DNA from: JBFHNV01 sp965365655
Lineage (GTDB): Bacteria; Pseudomonadota; Gammaproteobacteria; HK1
Assembly: GCA_965365655.1 (NCBI GenBank)
Contig: CBDUCN010000262.1
Span: forward strand, 1-7,612
Direction: 5' to 3'
Length of the DNA: 7,612 nucleotides
Of this stretch, positions 1 to 6,443 are shown piece by piece. The notes under the pieces were generated by a model. The model searched no databases. It was not told where the DNA came from and saw nothing but the letters and a program-made list of their open reading frames with translations. The position numbers and the translations under genes are program-made. How positions within the stretch are numbered: position 1 is the first letter of the stretch; each line of letters opens with the position of its first letter.

Positions 1-931
1 CGCGGGCACCCGCGAAGTGTGCGGCCATGTGCGCGACGAACGCGCGCACCTTGGCCGACACGTAGCGCCCGGACGGGTACACCGCGTACACCGCGCCGTC
101 GCCTGCCTGATGGCCGACCCGGTAGCCTTCGAGCACCGTCTCGAGGCGCCCGGCCTCGACGTGACGCTCGACCAGCCAGTCCAGCACCAGGATCAGGCCC
201 AGCCCGGCGACCGCCGCCTGCACCAGCACGTCGGCGCTGCTGGCCTTCAACGGCCCGGTGGCCGGCACCTCGGTGACGCCCTCAGGCCCCTCCAGCCGCC
301 ACACGTCCGCGCCCGGCCGCCACAGCGTGCCGGCCTCGTTGAGGCGGAAGGTCAGGCAGTCGTGGGCCGCGAGGTCGGCCGGCGTGCGCGGGCGCCCGCG
401 GCGCTCGAGGTACGCGGGCGCGGCGTAGATCAGGCGCTGCATCGGCGCCAGCCGGCGCGCGACCAGGCTGGAATCCGGCAGCCGGCCGATGCGGATCCCG
501 ACGTCGACGCCTTCCTCGACGAGGTCCACCACCCGGTCGGTGAGGCCGAACTCGACGCTGATGTCCGGGTTCGCGGCGAGGAAGTCCACCACCGCGGGCG
601 CGACGTGCACCCGGCCGAACGCGATGGGCGCCGTGATGCGCAGCACCCCGCGCGGCGCCGCGTCGAAGTCGCGCACCGCCTCGCGGGCCTCCTCGACCTC
701 CGCGAGGACGCGCGCCGCGCGCTCCAGCCACAGCTCGCCGGCCCCGGTCAGGGTCAGGTTGCGCGTGGTGCGGGTGAACAGGCGCACCCCGAGCTCGTCC
801 TCGAGCTGGCTCATCTGGCGCGAGACCGAGGACGGGGCGAGGCCGAGCTGGCGGCCGGCCTCGGAGAAGCTGCCGACGCGTGCTACCGCAAGAAACAGCC
901 GCATGCTGCCCAGCACGTCCATGCTTTGCAT
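1..931 (-). CDS. LysR-type transcriptional regulator, CrgA-like (3' end cut by window edge)
   Basis: DNA-binding regulator that would bind near divergent promoters and respond to a small ligand. The reverse strand is open from ATG at 931 to the window edge (310 codons visible). Residues about 7-66 form the winged helix-turn-helix: AVARVGSFSEAGRQLGLAPS, then SSVSRQMSQLEDELGVRLF and the wing TRTTRNLTLTGAGE. A linker helix follows (about 68-90). The effector domain begins PRGVLRITAPIAFGR (93-107) and contains VDLVEEGVDVGIRIGRL (135-151), typical of the CrgA-like subgroup. Most family members are about 300 residues, so only a few C-terminal residues should be missing. Neither ATG 931 nor the in-frame ATG 922 (Met4) has a clear ribosome site; MDVLGSMRLF from Met4 matches the usual family N-terminus, so 922 is a serious alternative start. 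The gene is divergent from a 59-codon gene at 1038. Family assignment is firm; the inducer and target genes are unknown. Confidence 0.93.
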   Translation of the reverse strand, partial: MQSMDVLGSMRLFLAVARVGSFSEAGRQLGLAPSSVSRQMSQLEDELGVRLFTRTTRNLTLTGAGELWLERAARVLAEVEEAREAVRDFDAAPRGVLRITAPIAFGRVHVAPAVVDFLAANPDISVEFGLTDRVVDLVEEGVDVGIRIGRLPDSSLVARRLAPMQRLIYAAPAYLERRGRPRTPADLAAHDCLTFRLNEAGTLWRPGADVWRLEGPEGVTEVPATGPLKASSADVLVQAAVAGLGLILVLDWLVERHVEAGRLETVLEGYRVGHQAGDGAVYAVYPSGRYVSAKVRAFVAHMAAHFAGAR

Positions 932-942
932 TCTACGCAAAG
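924..942. promoter_or_regulatory. Candidate LysR-type operator (T-N11-A dyad) over the regulator start
   Basis: CTTTGC (924-929) and GCAAAG (937-942) form a perfect 6-bp inverted repeat around a 7-bp spacer. Its core TGC-N7-GCA fits the T-N11-A rule of LysR-type boxes. It overlaps the regulator's ATG at 931, or lies just upstream if translation starts at 922. That position suits autorepression. A related CGCAAAAG half-site lies at 978-985, 42 bp (about four helical turns) from CGCAAAG at 936. The dyad is seen directly; the function is inferred. Confidence 0.45.
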
Positions 943-1037
943 GTCTTTCGCGCTGCGGCCCGTTTCTGTCCGTCCTCCGCAAAAGTATCTTCCTGGCCAC
1001 GCTCAGAAGCCTTCATCCACGGACTCGGAGAACAGCC

Positions 1038-1217
1038 ATGCCCGACACGCGACTGACCCAGACCCAGCTCGACGCCGCGGTGGACTTCGCTTACGGCGGC
1101 GCCGCGTACCGCACCGCGCGCCGCAAGCAGGCGCAGACCATCAGCGGCTTCTTCCGCCGCATCACGGGGCGCGACGCTGCCGCGCCCGCCGGGGCTCCCG
1201 CCGCGCCGGCCGCCTGA
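1038..1217 (+). CDS. Small 59-aa basic protein of unknown function
   Basis: ATG at 1038 is preceded by GGAG (1027-1030) with 7-nt spacing, and the reading frame ends at TGA 1215-1217. The N-terminal half (MPDTRLTQTQLDAAVDFAYG) looks helical. It is followed by a basic amphipathic stretch, YRTARRKQAQTISGFFRRI (about 24-42), and an Ala/Pro-rich disordered tail (about 47-59). There is no signal peptide, membrane span or cysteine. I do not recognise the family with confidence. The Arg-rich helix ending in FFRRI weakly recalls very short proteobacterial proteins often found beside LysR genes (such as the RSP_7527-type group). Support for a real gene comes from the ribosome site, the divergent layout with the LysR gene, and the terminator-like structures directly behind it. 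It is probably controlled by the neighbouring regulator, but no promoter is convincing. Confidence 0.62.
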   Translation: MPDTRLTQTQLDAAVDFAYGGAAYRTARRKQAQTISGFFRRITGRDAAAPAGAPAAPAA

Positions 1218-1224
1218 CCCGAGC

Positions 1225-1260
1225 CGCCGCCGCGGTCCCGGCGCCGGGACCGCGGCGGCG
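1225..1260. repeat. Perfect 36-bp GC-rich palindrome just after the small gene
   Basis: Every base pairs symmetrically about the centre between 1242 and 1243, giving an 18-bp arm with no mismatch. The inner part is GGTCCCGGC / GCCGGGACC. It begins 8 nt after the TGA of the 59-codon gene. No T-run follows on either side, so it is not a classical intrinsic terminator by itself. It could be the first element of a tandem terminator, an mRNA 3'-end stabiliser, or a protein-binding dyad. The palindrome is exact; the role is inferred. Confidence 0.7.
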
Positions 1261-1295
1261 CCCGACTCCTCCGGGACGCCTGCGTCCCTCTTTCC

Positions 1296-1332
1296 CCGGC
1301 CGCACGCCGACTGGCGCGCGGCCGGCTCTTTT
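1296..1332 (+). terminator. Rho-independent terminator, stem-loop plus T-rich tail
   Basis: CCGGCCGC (1296-1303) pairs with GCGGCCGG (1318-1325). After one A/C mismatch the inner CGCC (1305-1308) pairs with GGCG (1313-1316), closing a GACT loop. CTCTTTT follows directly (1326-1332). On the reverse strand no T-run follows, so it acts on rightward transcription, ending the message of the 59-codon gene. It is the best intrinsic terminator in the window. Confidence 0.75.
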
Positions 1333-1606
1333 ACGGATCCCCCGACGCTCTGGCGGCGTACTGTCGCCCCCTGCTGCATCGCCACGCCGCGCGCGAGACG
1401 CGGCCACGCACACACCCGCGCCCCCTCGTCCGCACCCAGTGGTTGCCGGCATCGCCGGGATGCCGCCCGTGCCGCCGGCCCGCACCGTCGACGCGCCGAC
1501 CCGCGGCGCGGCGGCACCGCGCGCCGGCCGCGCGGGCTTTGCACCGGGCCCCGAACCTGCTGTGCTTGCGTCTCCGGCAGCCGCGGCCCGCGGTCGGCCA
1601 CCGTGC

Positions 1607-1611
1607 AGGAG
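1607..1611 (+). promoter_or_regulatory. Ribosome binding site that sets the dehydratase start
   Basis: AGGAG lies 9 nt before ATG 1621. An in-frame GTG at 1603 would give six more residues, but it sits upstream of and overlapping this site, so ATG 1621 is the better start. Confidence 0.75.
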
Positions 1612-1620
1612 ACGCCCCTG

Positions 1621-2547
1621 ATGAACCGCCCCGACGCGCCGCTCACCGGTATCCACCCCATCGCGCCGACCCCGTTCACGGCCACGGGCGAGCTGGACCT
1701 GGACGGCCAGCGCCGGGTGCTCGACTGCATGGTGGACCAGGGCGTGGACGGCATCTGCGTCCTCGCGAACTATTCCGAGCAGTTCCTGCTCAGCGACGCC
1801 GAGCGCGACACGCTGCTCGAGCTCTGCATGCACCAGGTCGCGGGCCGGGTGCCGGTGATCGTGACCTGCAGTCACTTCAGCACCCGCATCGCCGTCGAGC
1901 GCGCGCGCCGCGCGGCGGCGTCGGGCGCCGCGATGCTGATGCTGATGCCGCCGTATCACGGCACCGGGCTGCGCGCCGACGACCAGGGGGTGTTCGAGCA
2001 CTTCGCGGCCGTCGCGGACGCCGTGGACGTGCCGCTGATGGTGCAGGACGCGCCGCTCAGCGGCGTCACGCTGCCGGTGCCGCTGCTCGCGCGCATGGCG
2101 CGCGAGATCCCGAGCGTGAGCTACCTCAAGGTCGAGGTGGCCGGCGCGGCGGCGAAGCTGCGCGCGCTGATCGAGGCCGCGGGCGACGCGATCGACGGCC
2201 CGTTCGACGGTGAGGAATCCATCACCCTGATGGCGGACCTCGATGCCGGCGCGACCGGCACCATGTGCAGCGCGCTCGTGCCAGACCTGATCAAGCCGGT
2301 GGTCACCGAGCACCTCGCCGGCCGGCGCGACGCGGCCGCCGCGCAGTACGCGCGCATCCTGCCGCTGATCAACTACGAGAACCGCCAGTGCGGCCTGCGC
2401 GCGACCAAGGAGGCGATGGTGGAAGGCGGCGTGATCGCGAGCGCGCACGTGCGCCACCCGCTGACGCCGCTGCACCCGGCGACGCGGGACGGGCTGCTCG
2501 AGCTGCTGCGACCGCTGGACCCGGTGGTGCTGCGCTGGGGGCGATAG
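1621..2547 (+). CDS. DapA-superfamily dehydratase/aldolase, L-2-keto-3-deoxyarabonate dehydratase-like
   Basis: A 308-residue class I (Schiff-base) TIM-barrel enzyme of the DapA/NanA superfamily, of normal length. The Schiff-base lysine is K170 in YLKVE. Lysine-pathway DapA has a GTTGE substrate loop and a catalytic Tyr in a YN.P motif. Here the loop reads LANYSEQF (48-55) and the Tyr position reads MVQDAP (140-145), so Gln142 replaces Tyr. It is therefore not a biosynthetic dihydrodipicolinate synthase. From memory of the family, ANxSEQF, MPPYHG (109-114), MVQDAP, GPxDGEE (193-199), ENRQ (253-256) and C-terminal LDPxVLRW match L-2-keto-3-deoxyarabonate dehydratases (2-keto-3-deoxy-L-arabonate to 2-oxoglutarate semialdehyde, a non-phosphorylating pentose route). 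No arabonate dehydratase or semialdehyde dehydrogenase is visible nearby, so the substrate could be another keto-deoxy acid. Cytosolic; the gene stands alone, convergent with the membrane protein gene. Superfamily is certain, subfamily likely, substrate inferred. Confidence 0.88.
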   Translation: MNRPDAPLTGIHPIAPTPFTATGELDLDGQRRVLDCMVDQGVDGICVLANYSEQFLLSDAERDTLLELCMHQVAGRVPVIVTCSHFSTRIAVERARRAAASGAAMLMLMPPYHGTGLRADDQGVFEHFAAVADAVDVPLMVQDAPLSGVTLPVPLLARMAREIPSVSYLKVEVAGAAAKLRALIEAAGDAIDGPFDGEESITLMADLDAGATGTMCSALVPDLIKPVVTEHLAGRRDAAAAQYARILPLINYENRQCGLRATKEAMVEGGVIASAHVRHPLTPLHPATRDGLLELLRPLDPVVLRWGR

Positions 2548-2648
2548 GGAAGGGCGCCGACGGCGACGCGCGTGCGGCCTCGTGCCCGCTGCGCGTCACG
2601 CGGCCCGGCGGACGCTGACCGCGTGTCCGCGGCGCGGGCGCGCAGTGC

Positions 2649-3134
2649 TCAGTCCACGGCCCCCCGCCGTCGCAGCCGCGGACGCCAGATCGCGAGCGCG
2701 ACGTTCACGATCGCGAGCGCGAGGATGAACCACAGCGTGCGCCACTCGTCGTGCAGCAGCTCGGGCACGCGCGCCGGATCGATCTCGCCGGCCGCCGCGC
2801 GGGCGGTGATCGTCGCGGCGTGCTCCGCCGGCCCCTGAATGCCGACCAGGGTGCCCTCGAACATCGACAGCCCCAGCGCCGCCTTCACCCACGCCCAGCG
2901 CGCCTTCATGTACGGCGGATGCGCGGCGATGGACAGCAGGCCGCTGGTGAGCACGAGCAGCAGCGACGGCAGCAGCAGCCAGGTCGCGATGCGCTCGATG
3001 CCGTGGCGCACCGTCGCGTACTCGCCCACCGACAGCGGGTCGGGCGCCGACGCGAGCAGGATGATGTAGGCCGCGAGCGCGCCGGTGAGACCGATCGCCG
3101 CGATCGTGTGCAGGAACTTGAGCAGGCGTTGCAT
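2649..3134 (-). CDS. Small four-helix integral membrane protein (DUF2269-like)
   Basis: A 161-residue hydrophobic protein with four predicted membrane helices, near residues 7-29, 50-70, 82-100 and 134-150. Charged loops separate them and the C-terminus is RPRLRRRGAVD, whose positive charge suggests a cytoplasmic end. The start LLKFLHTIAAIGLTGAL, with His9 near the first helix, resembles DUF2269-type membrane proteins; that assignment is from overall pattern, not a decisive motif. ATG 3134 was chosen over a longer upstream frame because GGAAGG (+ strand 3140-3145) sits 5 nt before it and the upstream extension is low-complexity Arg/Pro/Ser. The gene is convergent with the dehydratase (101-bp gap) and divergent from the M24 gene (193-bp gap), so it is its own transcription unit. 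Role unknown; His9 and His44 could be metal or heme ligands, which is speculative. Confidence 0.82.
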   Translation of the reverse strand: MQRLLKFLHTIAAIGLTGALAAYIILLASAPDPLSVGEYATVRHGIERIATWLLLPSLLLVLTSGLLSIAAHPPYMKARWAWVKAALGLSMFEGTLVGIQGPAEHAATITARAAAGEIDPARVPELLHDEWRTLWFILALAIVNVALAIWRPRLRRRGAVD

Positions 3135-3317
3135 CGCGGCCTTCCGTGAGGTTCGCGCGTCAGTGCGCAGCGGGGCGCCGGCCGCGCGGCGGGGCTTGCG
3201 GGCGCGGGCACCGCGGGCGTCGATGCGCACGTTACTCCCGCGCGCCGCGACCCGTCCCGGCCCGCGCCCGCCGCGGTGTACCCTCGACCAACGGCACGCC
3301 ACGAGCCCGGACCCGGG

Positions 3318-3322
3318 GGAGG
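3318..3322 (+). promoter_or_regulatory. Strong ribosome binding site that sets the M24 gene start
   Basis: GGAGG within a GGGGGAGGAA run lies 5 nt before ATG 3328. The same frame is open back to 3085, but that extension is Arg-rich, lacks family motifs and overlaps the divergent gene's start, so it is rejected. Confidence 0.8.
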
Positions 3323-3327
3323 AACCG

Positions 3328-4614
3328 ATGAACGCACCCGCTGACGCGCCCTTCGAGCGCGCACCGCTTCCGGAGCGCTTCTGCAATCTGGACCGGCTGC
3401 TGTTCGCGATGGAGCGGCGCGGCCTCGACGGCATCGTCGCCAGCACCGGGCTCAACCTGTTCTACCTCTCCGGGCTGAACCCGATCGCCCACAAGGCCGA
3501 CGAGCCGCGGCCGTACGCCGTCGTGATCGCGCGCCACGCGCCCGAGGACGCGGCGCTGATCGTCGCCGACTACTACCTCGGCAGCCTGGTCTCGCAGCCG
3601 ACCTGGATCCGCGACGTGCGCGCGTTCCGCGCGGTGATGCTGCCGCTGGACCTGCCGCCGGCGGACGACGACGTCGAGCGCTTCATCCCGGCCGCCGGGC
3701 GCGACCTGCCGTGGATGCAGGGCGTGCGCGAGCGCTACGCCACGGGCGTCGGCGCCGCCTGCCGGCAGGCGCTCGCCGACCTCGGCATCGCGGGCGGACG
3801 CGTCGGATTCGACGACCTTCACTTCGCGCACCAGCTCGCGCTCGACGGCCTGGAGATCGCCGACGGCTACGACGCGCTGATGTACGCGCGCGCGGTGAAG
3901 ACGCCGTTCGAGCTGGACCTGCTGCGCCGCTCGACGCGCCTCAACCAGCAGGCCATCACGCACGCGATCGCCGCGTGGCAGCCCGGCATGCGCTGGCGCG
4001 AGTTCAACCGCGCGTACCACCGCGCGGTGATCGACCTCGGCGGCTTCGTGCGCGATCCGGGCGCGATGGTGTGGGGCCACCCGCGCGGAGCCGACGCCGC
4101 GGTCACGCTGCAGACCGGCCTGGAGGACTTCGAGATGTGCGCGGGGCAGCACGTGCTGTTCGACTGCCACGGCACGCTGGACCTCTACTGCTGGGACGGC
4201 GGCAAGACGTGGGTGGTGGACGGCGAGCCGGAGGGCGCGGCACGCACCGTCGCGGCGGCGACCGCGGCGGCCTCGGAGGCGGTGATCGCCGCGATGAAAC
4301 CGGGCGTGAAGATCAGCGAGCTGCAGGCCACCGGGCGCGCGGCCTACCGCAAGGCGGCGGTCGCCGACGCCGATCGCGCGATCATCTTCTTCCACGGCCT
4401 GGGCCTCAGCCACATGGACATCGAGCAGACCCGCGCCGACGGCACGCCGAACGCGGACTGGACACTGGAGGAGGACATGGTGGTGCCGCTGCACGTCCTG
4501 TACCCGGGCGGCGAGCGCGAGCGGGTGTGGGTGGAGGAGGTCGCACGCGTCACGCCGGGCGGCGGCGAGCCGTTCTTCGACTGGGGCTTCGAGCCGATCA
4601 CCGGCCGCGGCTGA
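3328..4614 (+). CDS. M24-family (creatinase/prolidase fold) enzyme with altered metal site
   Basis: A 428-residue protein with the two-domain layout of Xaa-Pro aminopeptidases, prolidases and creatinases. The N-terminal creatinase-like domain spans about 20-180 (ERRGLDGIVASTGLNLFYLS at 29-48). The pita-bread catalytic domain begins at YARAVKTPFELDLLR (186-200). Expected metal ligands of the D, D, H, E, E set are visible as D279 (LFDCHG), D290 (CWDGGKT, the usual 11-residue spacing), H356 (FFHGLGLSHMD) and E403 (WVEEVARVTPGG). The fourth, normally the Glu of a MVFTIEPG-type motif, reads MVVPLHV, placing His389 there. The enzyme may therefore use a different metal arrangement or, like creatinase, none. 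Substrate is open: a proline-containing dipeptide, or a non-peptide C-N bond as in creatinase. Cytosolic, with no signal peptide. It is followed after 129 bp by the GMC oxidoreductase gene in the same direction, possibly co-transcribed. Family firm, activity uncertain. Confidence 0.9.
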   Translation: MNAPADAPFERAPLPERFCNLDRLLFAMERRGLDGIVASTGLNLFYLSGLNPIAHKADEPRPYAVVIARHAPEDAALIVADYYLGSLVSQPTWIRDVRAFRAVMLPLDLPPADDDVERFIPAAGRDLPWMQGVRERYATGVGAACRQALADLGIAGGRVGFDDLHFAHQLALDGLEIADGYDALMYARAVKTPFELDLLRRSTRLNQQAITHAIAAWQPGMRWREFNRAYHRAVIDLGGFVRDPGAMVWGHPRGADAAVTLQTGLEDFEMCAGQHVLFDCHGTLDLYCWDGGKTWVVDGEPEGAARTVAAATAAASEAVIAAMKPGVKISELQATGRAAYRKAAVADADRAIIFFHGLGLSHMDIEQTRADGTPNADWTLEEDMVVPLHVLYPGGERERVWVEEVARVTPGGGEPFFDWGFEPITGRG

Positions 4615-4618
4615 AGCA

Positions 4619-4635
4619 GCCCGCGCACGGCGGGC
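4619..4635 (+). terminator. Weak hairpin after the M24 gene
   Basis: GCCCGC (4619-4624) and GCGGGC (4630-4635) can form a 6-bp all-G/C stem with a 5-nt loop, starting 4 nt after the stop codon. No T-run follows. It may slow or partly end transcription before the GMC gene, but such short G/C stems arise easily in this composition. Confidence 0.25.
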
Positions 4636-4743
4636 GCGCAGCGCAGGCCACGGCGCGCCGGCTCTTCCGTGCCGCGGGTCCGATGAGCGACACTCACGCG
4701 CTCACGCGGCTCGCCGCGTCCAGCCCGCGGCCGTGAGACCCGG

Positions 4744-6342
4744 ATGTCCCCCGACTACATCATCATCGGCGCCGGCTCCGCCGGCTGCGTGCTGGCCAAC
4801 CGCCTGAGCACGAACCCGGACGTCCGCGTGCTGCTGCTGGAGGCGGGCGGCGAGGCCCGAAGCCCGTGGATCAAGGTGCCGGTCGGCTTCCAGCCCCTGC
4901 TCTACCACCGGCGCCTGAACTGGCTGTTCGAGACCGAGCCGGAGGACAACGTCGCGGGACGGCGCATCCCGATCCCGCGCGGGAAGGTGCTCGGGGGCTC
5001 GAGCTCGATCAACGGCATGCTCTACGTGCGCGGGCAGCCGCTCGACTACGACACCTGGGCGCAGCGCGGCAACCGGGGCTGGTCCTTCGACGACGTGCTG
5101 CCGTACTTCCGCCGCGCGGAGTCGTTCGAGCGCGGCGGCGACCGTCTGCGCGGCGGCGACGGCCCGCTGAACGTCGCCGACATGCGCGAGCGCCACCCGC
5201 TGGTCGACGCATTCGTCGACGCGGGCGTCGAGTGCGGCTACGAGCGCAACCCGGACTACAACGGCGAGCGCCAGGACGGCTTCGGCTACTACCAGGTCAC
5301 GCAGCGCGGCGGCGAGAGGGTGAGCGCGGCGACCGCGTACCTGCAACCCGTGCGCGGGCGTGCGAACCTCGAGGTAATCACCGGCGCCCGGGTGCGCCGC
5401 CTGCTGATGGAGGGCACGCGCGTCGTCGGCGTCGAGTACGCGCGCGGCGGCGAGGTGCATCAGGCGCGCGCCGGCGCCGAGGTGATCGTCAGCGCCGGCG
5501 CGGTGCAGTCACCGCAGGTGCTGGAGCTCTCCGGCATCGGCGCGCCCGGGATCCTGAAGGGCTGCGGCATCGAGGTGCGCCACGCGCTGCCGGGGGTCGG
5601 CGAGAACTACCGCGACCACTACGCCGCGCGCATCACCTGGCGGGTCAAGCAGCGCATCACGCTGAACGACGACGGGCGGGGCCTGAGGCTGCTGCGCGAG
5701 ATCGTGCGCTACGCGGTCTCGCGCCGCGGGGTGCTCACGTGGACCGCCGGCATCGGCCACGGCTTCATCCGCTCGCGCCCGGAGCTGGAGACACCGGACT
5801 GCCAGCTCTTCTTCGCACACGCGAGCTTCGACCACGTGACGCGCAAGCTGGACACCGAGCCCGGCATGACCATCGGCGTCTACCAGTGCCGCCCGGAGAG
5901 CCGGGGCAGCATCCACGTGGGCTCCGCCGATCCCGTCGCGCCGCCGCTGATCCGGCCCAACTTCCTGAGCGACCCCCTGGACCGCGACACCCTGGTGCGC
6001 GGGCTGCGCCTGGTGCGCGCGATCGGCGAGGCCGAGGCCTTCGCGCCGTACCGCGACCGGGAGCTGAAGCCGGGGCGCGAGTGCAGCGACGACGATGCGC
6101 TGCTCGACTACGCGCGGCGCACCGGCAACACGACATACCACGTCATGGGCACGTGCCGCATGGGCCCCGACGGCGACGCGATGGCCGTGGTGGACGATCG
6201 CCTGCGGGTGCGCGGCCTCGCGGGGCTCAGGGTCGTGGACGCGTCCGTGATGCCTACCATGCCGTCAGGCAACATCAACGCGCCGGTGATCATGATCGCG
6301 GAGAAGGCCGCGGAGATGATCCGCGAGGACGCGCGGGGATAG
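4744..6342 (+). CDS. GMC-family FAD-dependent oxidoreductase (choline dehydrogenase-like)
   Basis: A 532-residue flavoenzyme of the glucose-methanol-choline family, full length, oxidising an alcohol or sugar hydroxyl with FAD. The Rossmann fold is at the extreme N-terminus: YIIIGAGSAGCVLANRL (5-21), with Glu33 in LLLEAGG to bind the ADP ribose. GMC signature 1 is RGKVLGGSSSINGMLYVRG (79-97) and signature 2 is GAVQSPQVLELSGIG (252-266). The catalytic pair is His466 in YHVMGTCRMG and Asn510 in SGNINAPVIMIAE. There is no signal peptide, so it is cytosolic or reaches a respiratory acceptor from inside. The close bacterial relatives are called choline or alcohol dehydrogenases, but no betaine gene lies nearby, so choline is not favoured. 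The start has only a weak GAG-type site at 4735-4737; no earlier in-frame start is available. Probably expressed with the M24 gene upstream, although the 129-bp gap allows its own promoter. Family certain, substrate unknown. Confidence 0.95.
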   Translation: MSPDYIIIGAGSAGCVLANRLSTNPDVRVLLLEAGGEARSPWIKVPVGFQPLLYHRRLNWLFETEPEDNVAGRRIPIPRGKVLGGSSSINGMLYVRGQPLDYDTWAQRGNRGWSFDDVLPYFRRAESFERGGDRLRGGDGPLNVADMRERHPLVDAFVDAGVECGYERNPDYNGERQDGFGYYQVTQRGGERVSAATAYLQPVRGRANLEVITGARVRRLLMEGTRVVGVEYARGGEVHQARAGAEVIVSAGAVQSPQVLELSGIGAPGILKGCGIEVRHALPGVGENYRDHYAARITWRVKQRITLNDDGRGLRLLREIVRYAVSRRGVLTWTAGIGHGFIRSRPELETPDCQLFFAHASFDHVTRKLDTEPGMTIGVYQCRPESRGSIHVGSADPVAPPLIRPNFLSDPLDRDTLVRGLRLVRAIGEAEAFAPYRDRELKPGRECSDDDALLDYARRTGNTTYHVMGTCRMGPDGDAMAVVDDRLRVRGLAGLRVVDASVMPTMPSGNINAPVIMIAEKAAEMIREDARG

Positions 6343-6375
6343 CGACGAACGCACGCCGCGAGACTCGCCCGCGAG

Positions 6376-6391
6376 CGCGCCGCCGGGCGCG
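6376..6391 (+). terminator. Minor hairpin after the GMC gene
   Basis: CGCGCC (6376-6381) and GGCGCG (6386-6391) form a 6-bp stem around a GCCG loop, 34 nt past the GMC stop. A 5-bp CTCGC/GCGAG stem lies immediately before it (6364-6375). No T-run follows. It may add to the stronger hairpin at 6418, or be compositional. Confidence 0.25.
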
Positions 6392-6417
6392 ACCGCGCAC
6401 GATGAACCGCGGCGCCC

Positions 6418-6438
6418 GGGCCGCACCCCGTGCGGCCC
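6418..6438. terminator. Hairpin between convergent genes, likely shared terminator
   Basis: GGGCCGCAC (6418-6426) pairs perfectly with GTGCGGCCC (6430-6438) around a CCC loop. It lies in the 101-bp gap between the convergent GMC and CMD-family genes and ends 5 nt beyond the CMD stop codon. No T-tract is present on either strand, so termination may be bidirectional but imperfect, or Rho-assisted. Confidence 0.55.
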
Positions 6439-6443
6439 CACGG

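Larger units (their letters stand above)
1218..1620. other. Gene-free region of about 400 bp
   Basis: I see no credible protein gene on either strand here; the open frames give low-complexity Arg/Pro/Ala translations without family motifs. The first third holds the 36-bp palindrome and the terminator listed separately. The rest (about 1333-1606) is G/C-rich with short CG-type dyads expected from composition. It must contain the promoter of the dehydratase gene at 1621, but no -35/-10 pair stands out. Confidence 0.6.

Noticed and set aside
984..991. Overlapping divergent -10 elements (TATCTT rightward, GATACT leftward) between the LysR and small genes
   Set aside because: Each matches the consensus only partly and neither has a recognisable -35 at proper spacing.
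17..1621. Long open frame of 534 codons on the + strand
   Set aside because: It is antisense to the LysR gene and then crosses the palindrome and terminator. Its translation is Arg/Pro/Ala-rich without domain motifs, an effect of the high G/C content.
1162..2475. Long reverse-strand open frame over the dehydratase gene
   Set aside because: It overlaps a clear DapA-superfamily gene, and its translation is His/Arg/Ala-rich low complexity with no family signature.
1621..2547. Annotation as dapA (4-hydroxy-tetrahydrodipicolinate synthase)
   Set aside because: The GTTGE loop and catalytic Tyr of DapA are missing, and the surrounding genes are catabolic rather than lysine-related.
3199..3278. Interleaved inverted repeats (CGGGCGCGGG/CCCGCGCCCG and CACCGCGG/CCGCGGTG) suggesting a pseudoknot
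   Set aside because: The arms are almost pure G/C in a very G/C-rich gap, so chance matches are expected; no other support for an RNA element.
4683..4736. 17-codon open frame ending 7 nt before the GMC start, as a leader peptide
   Set aside because: There is no ribosome site, no regulatory codon run, and no attenuator-like structure after it.
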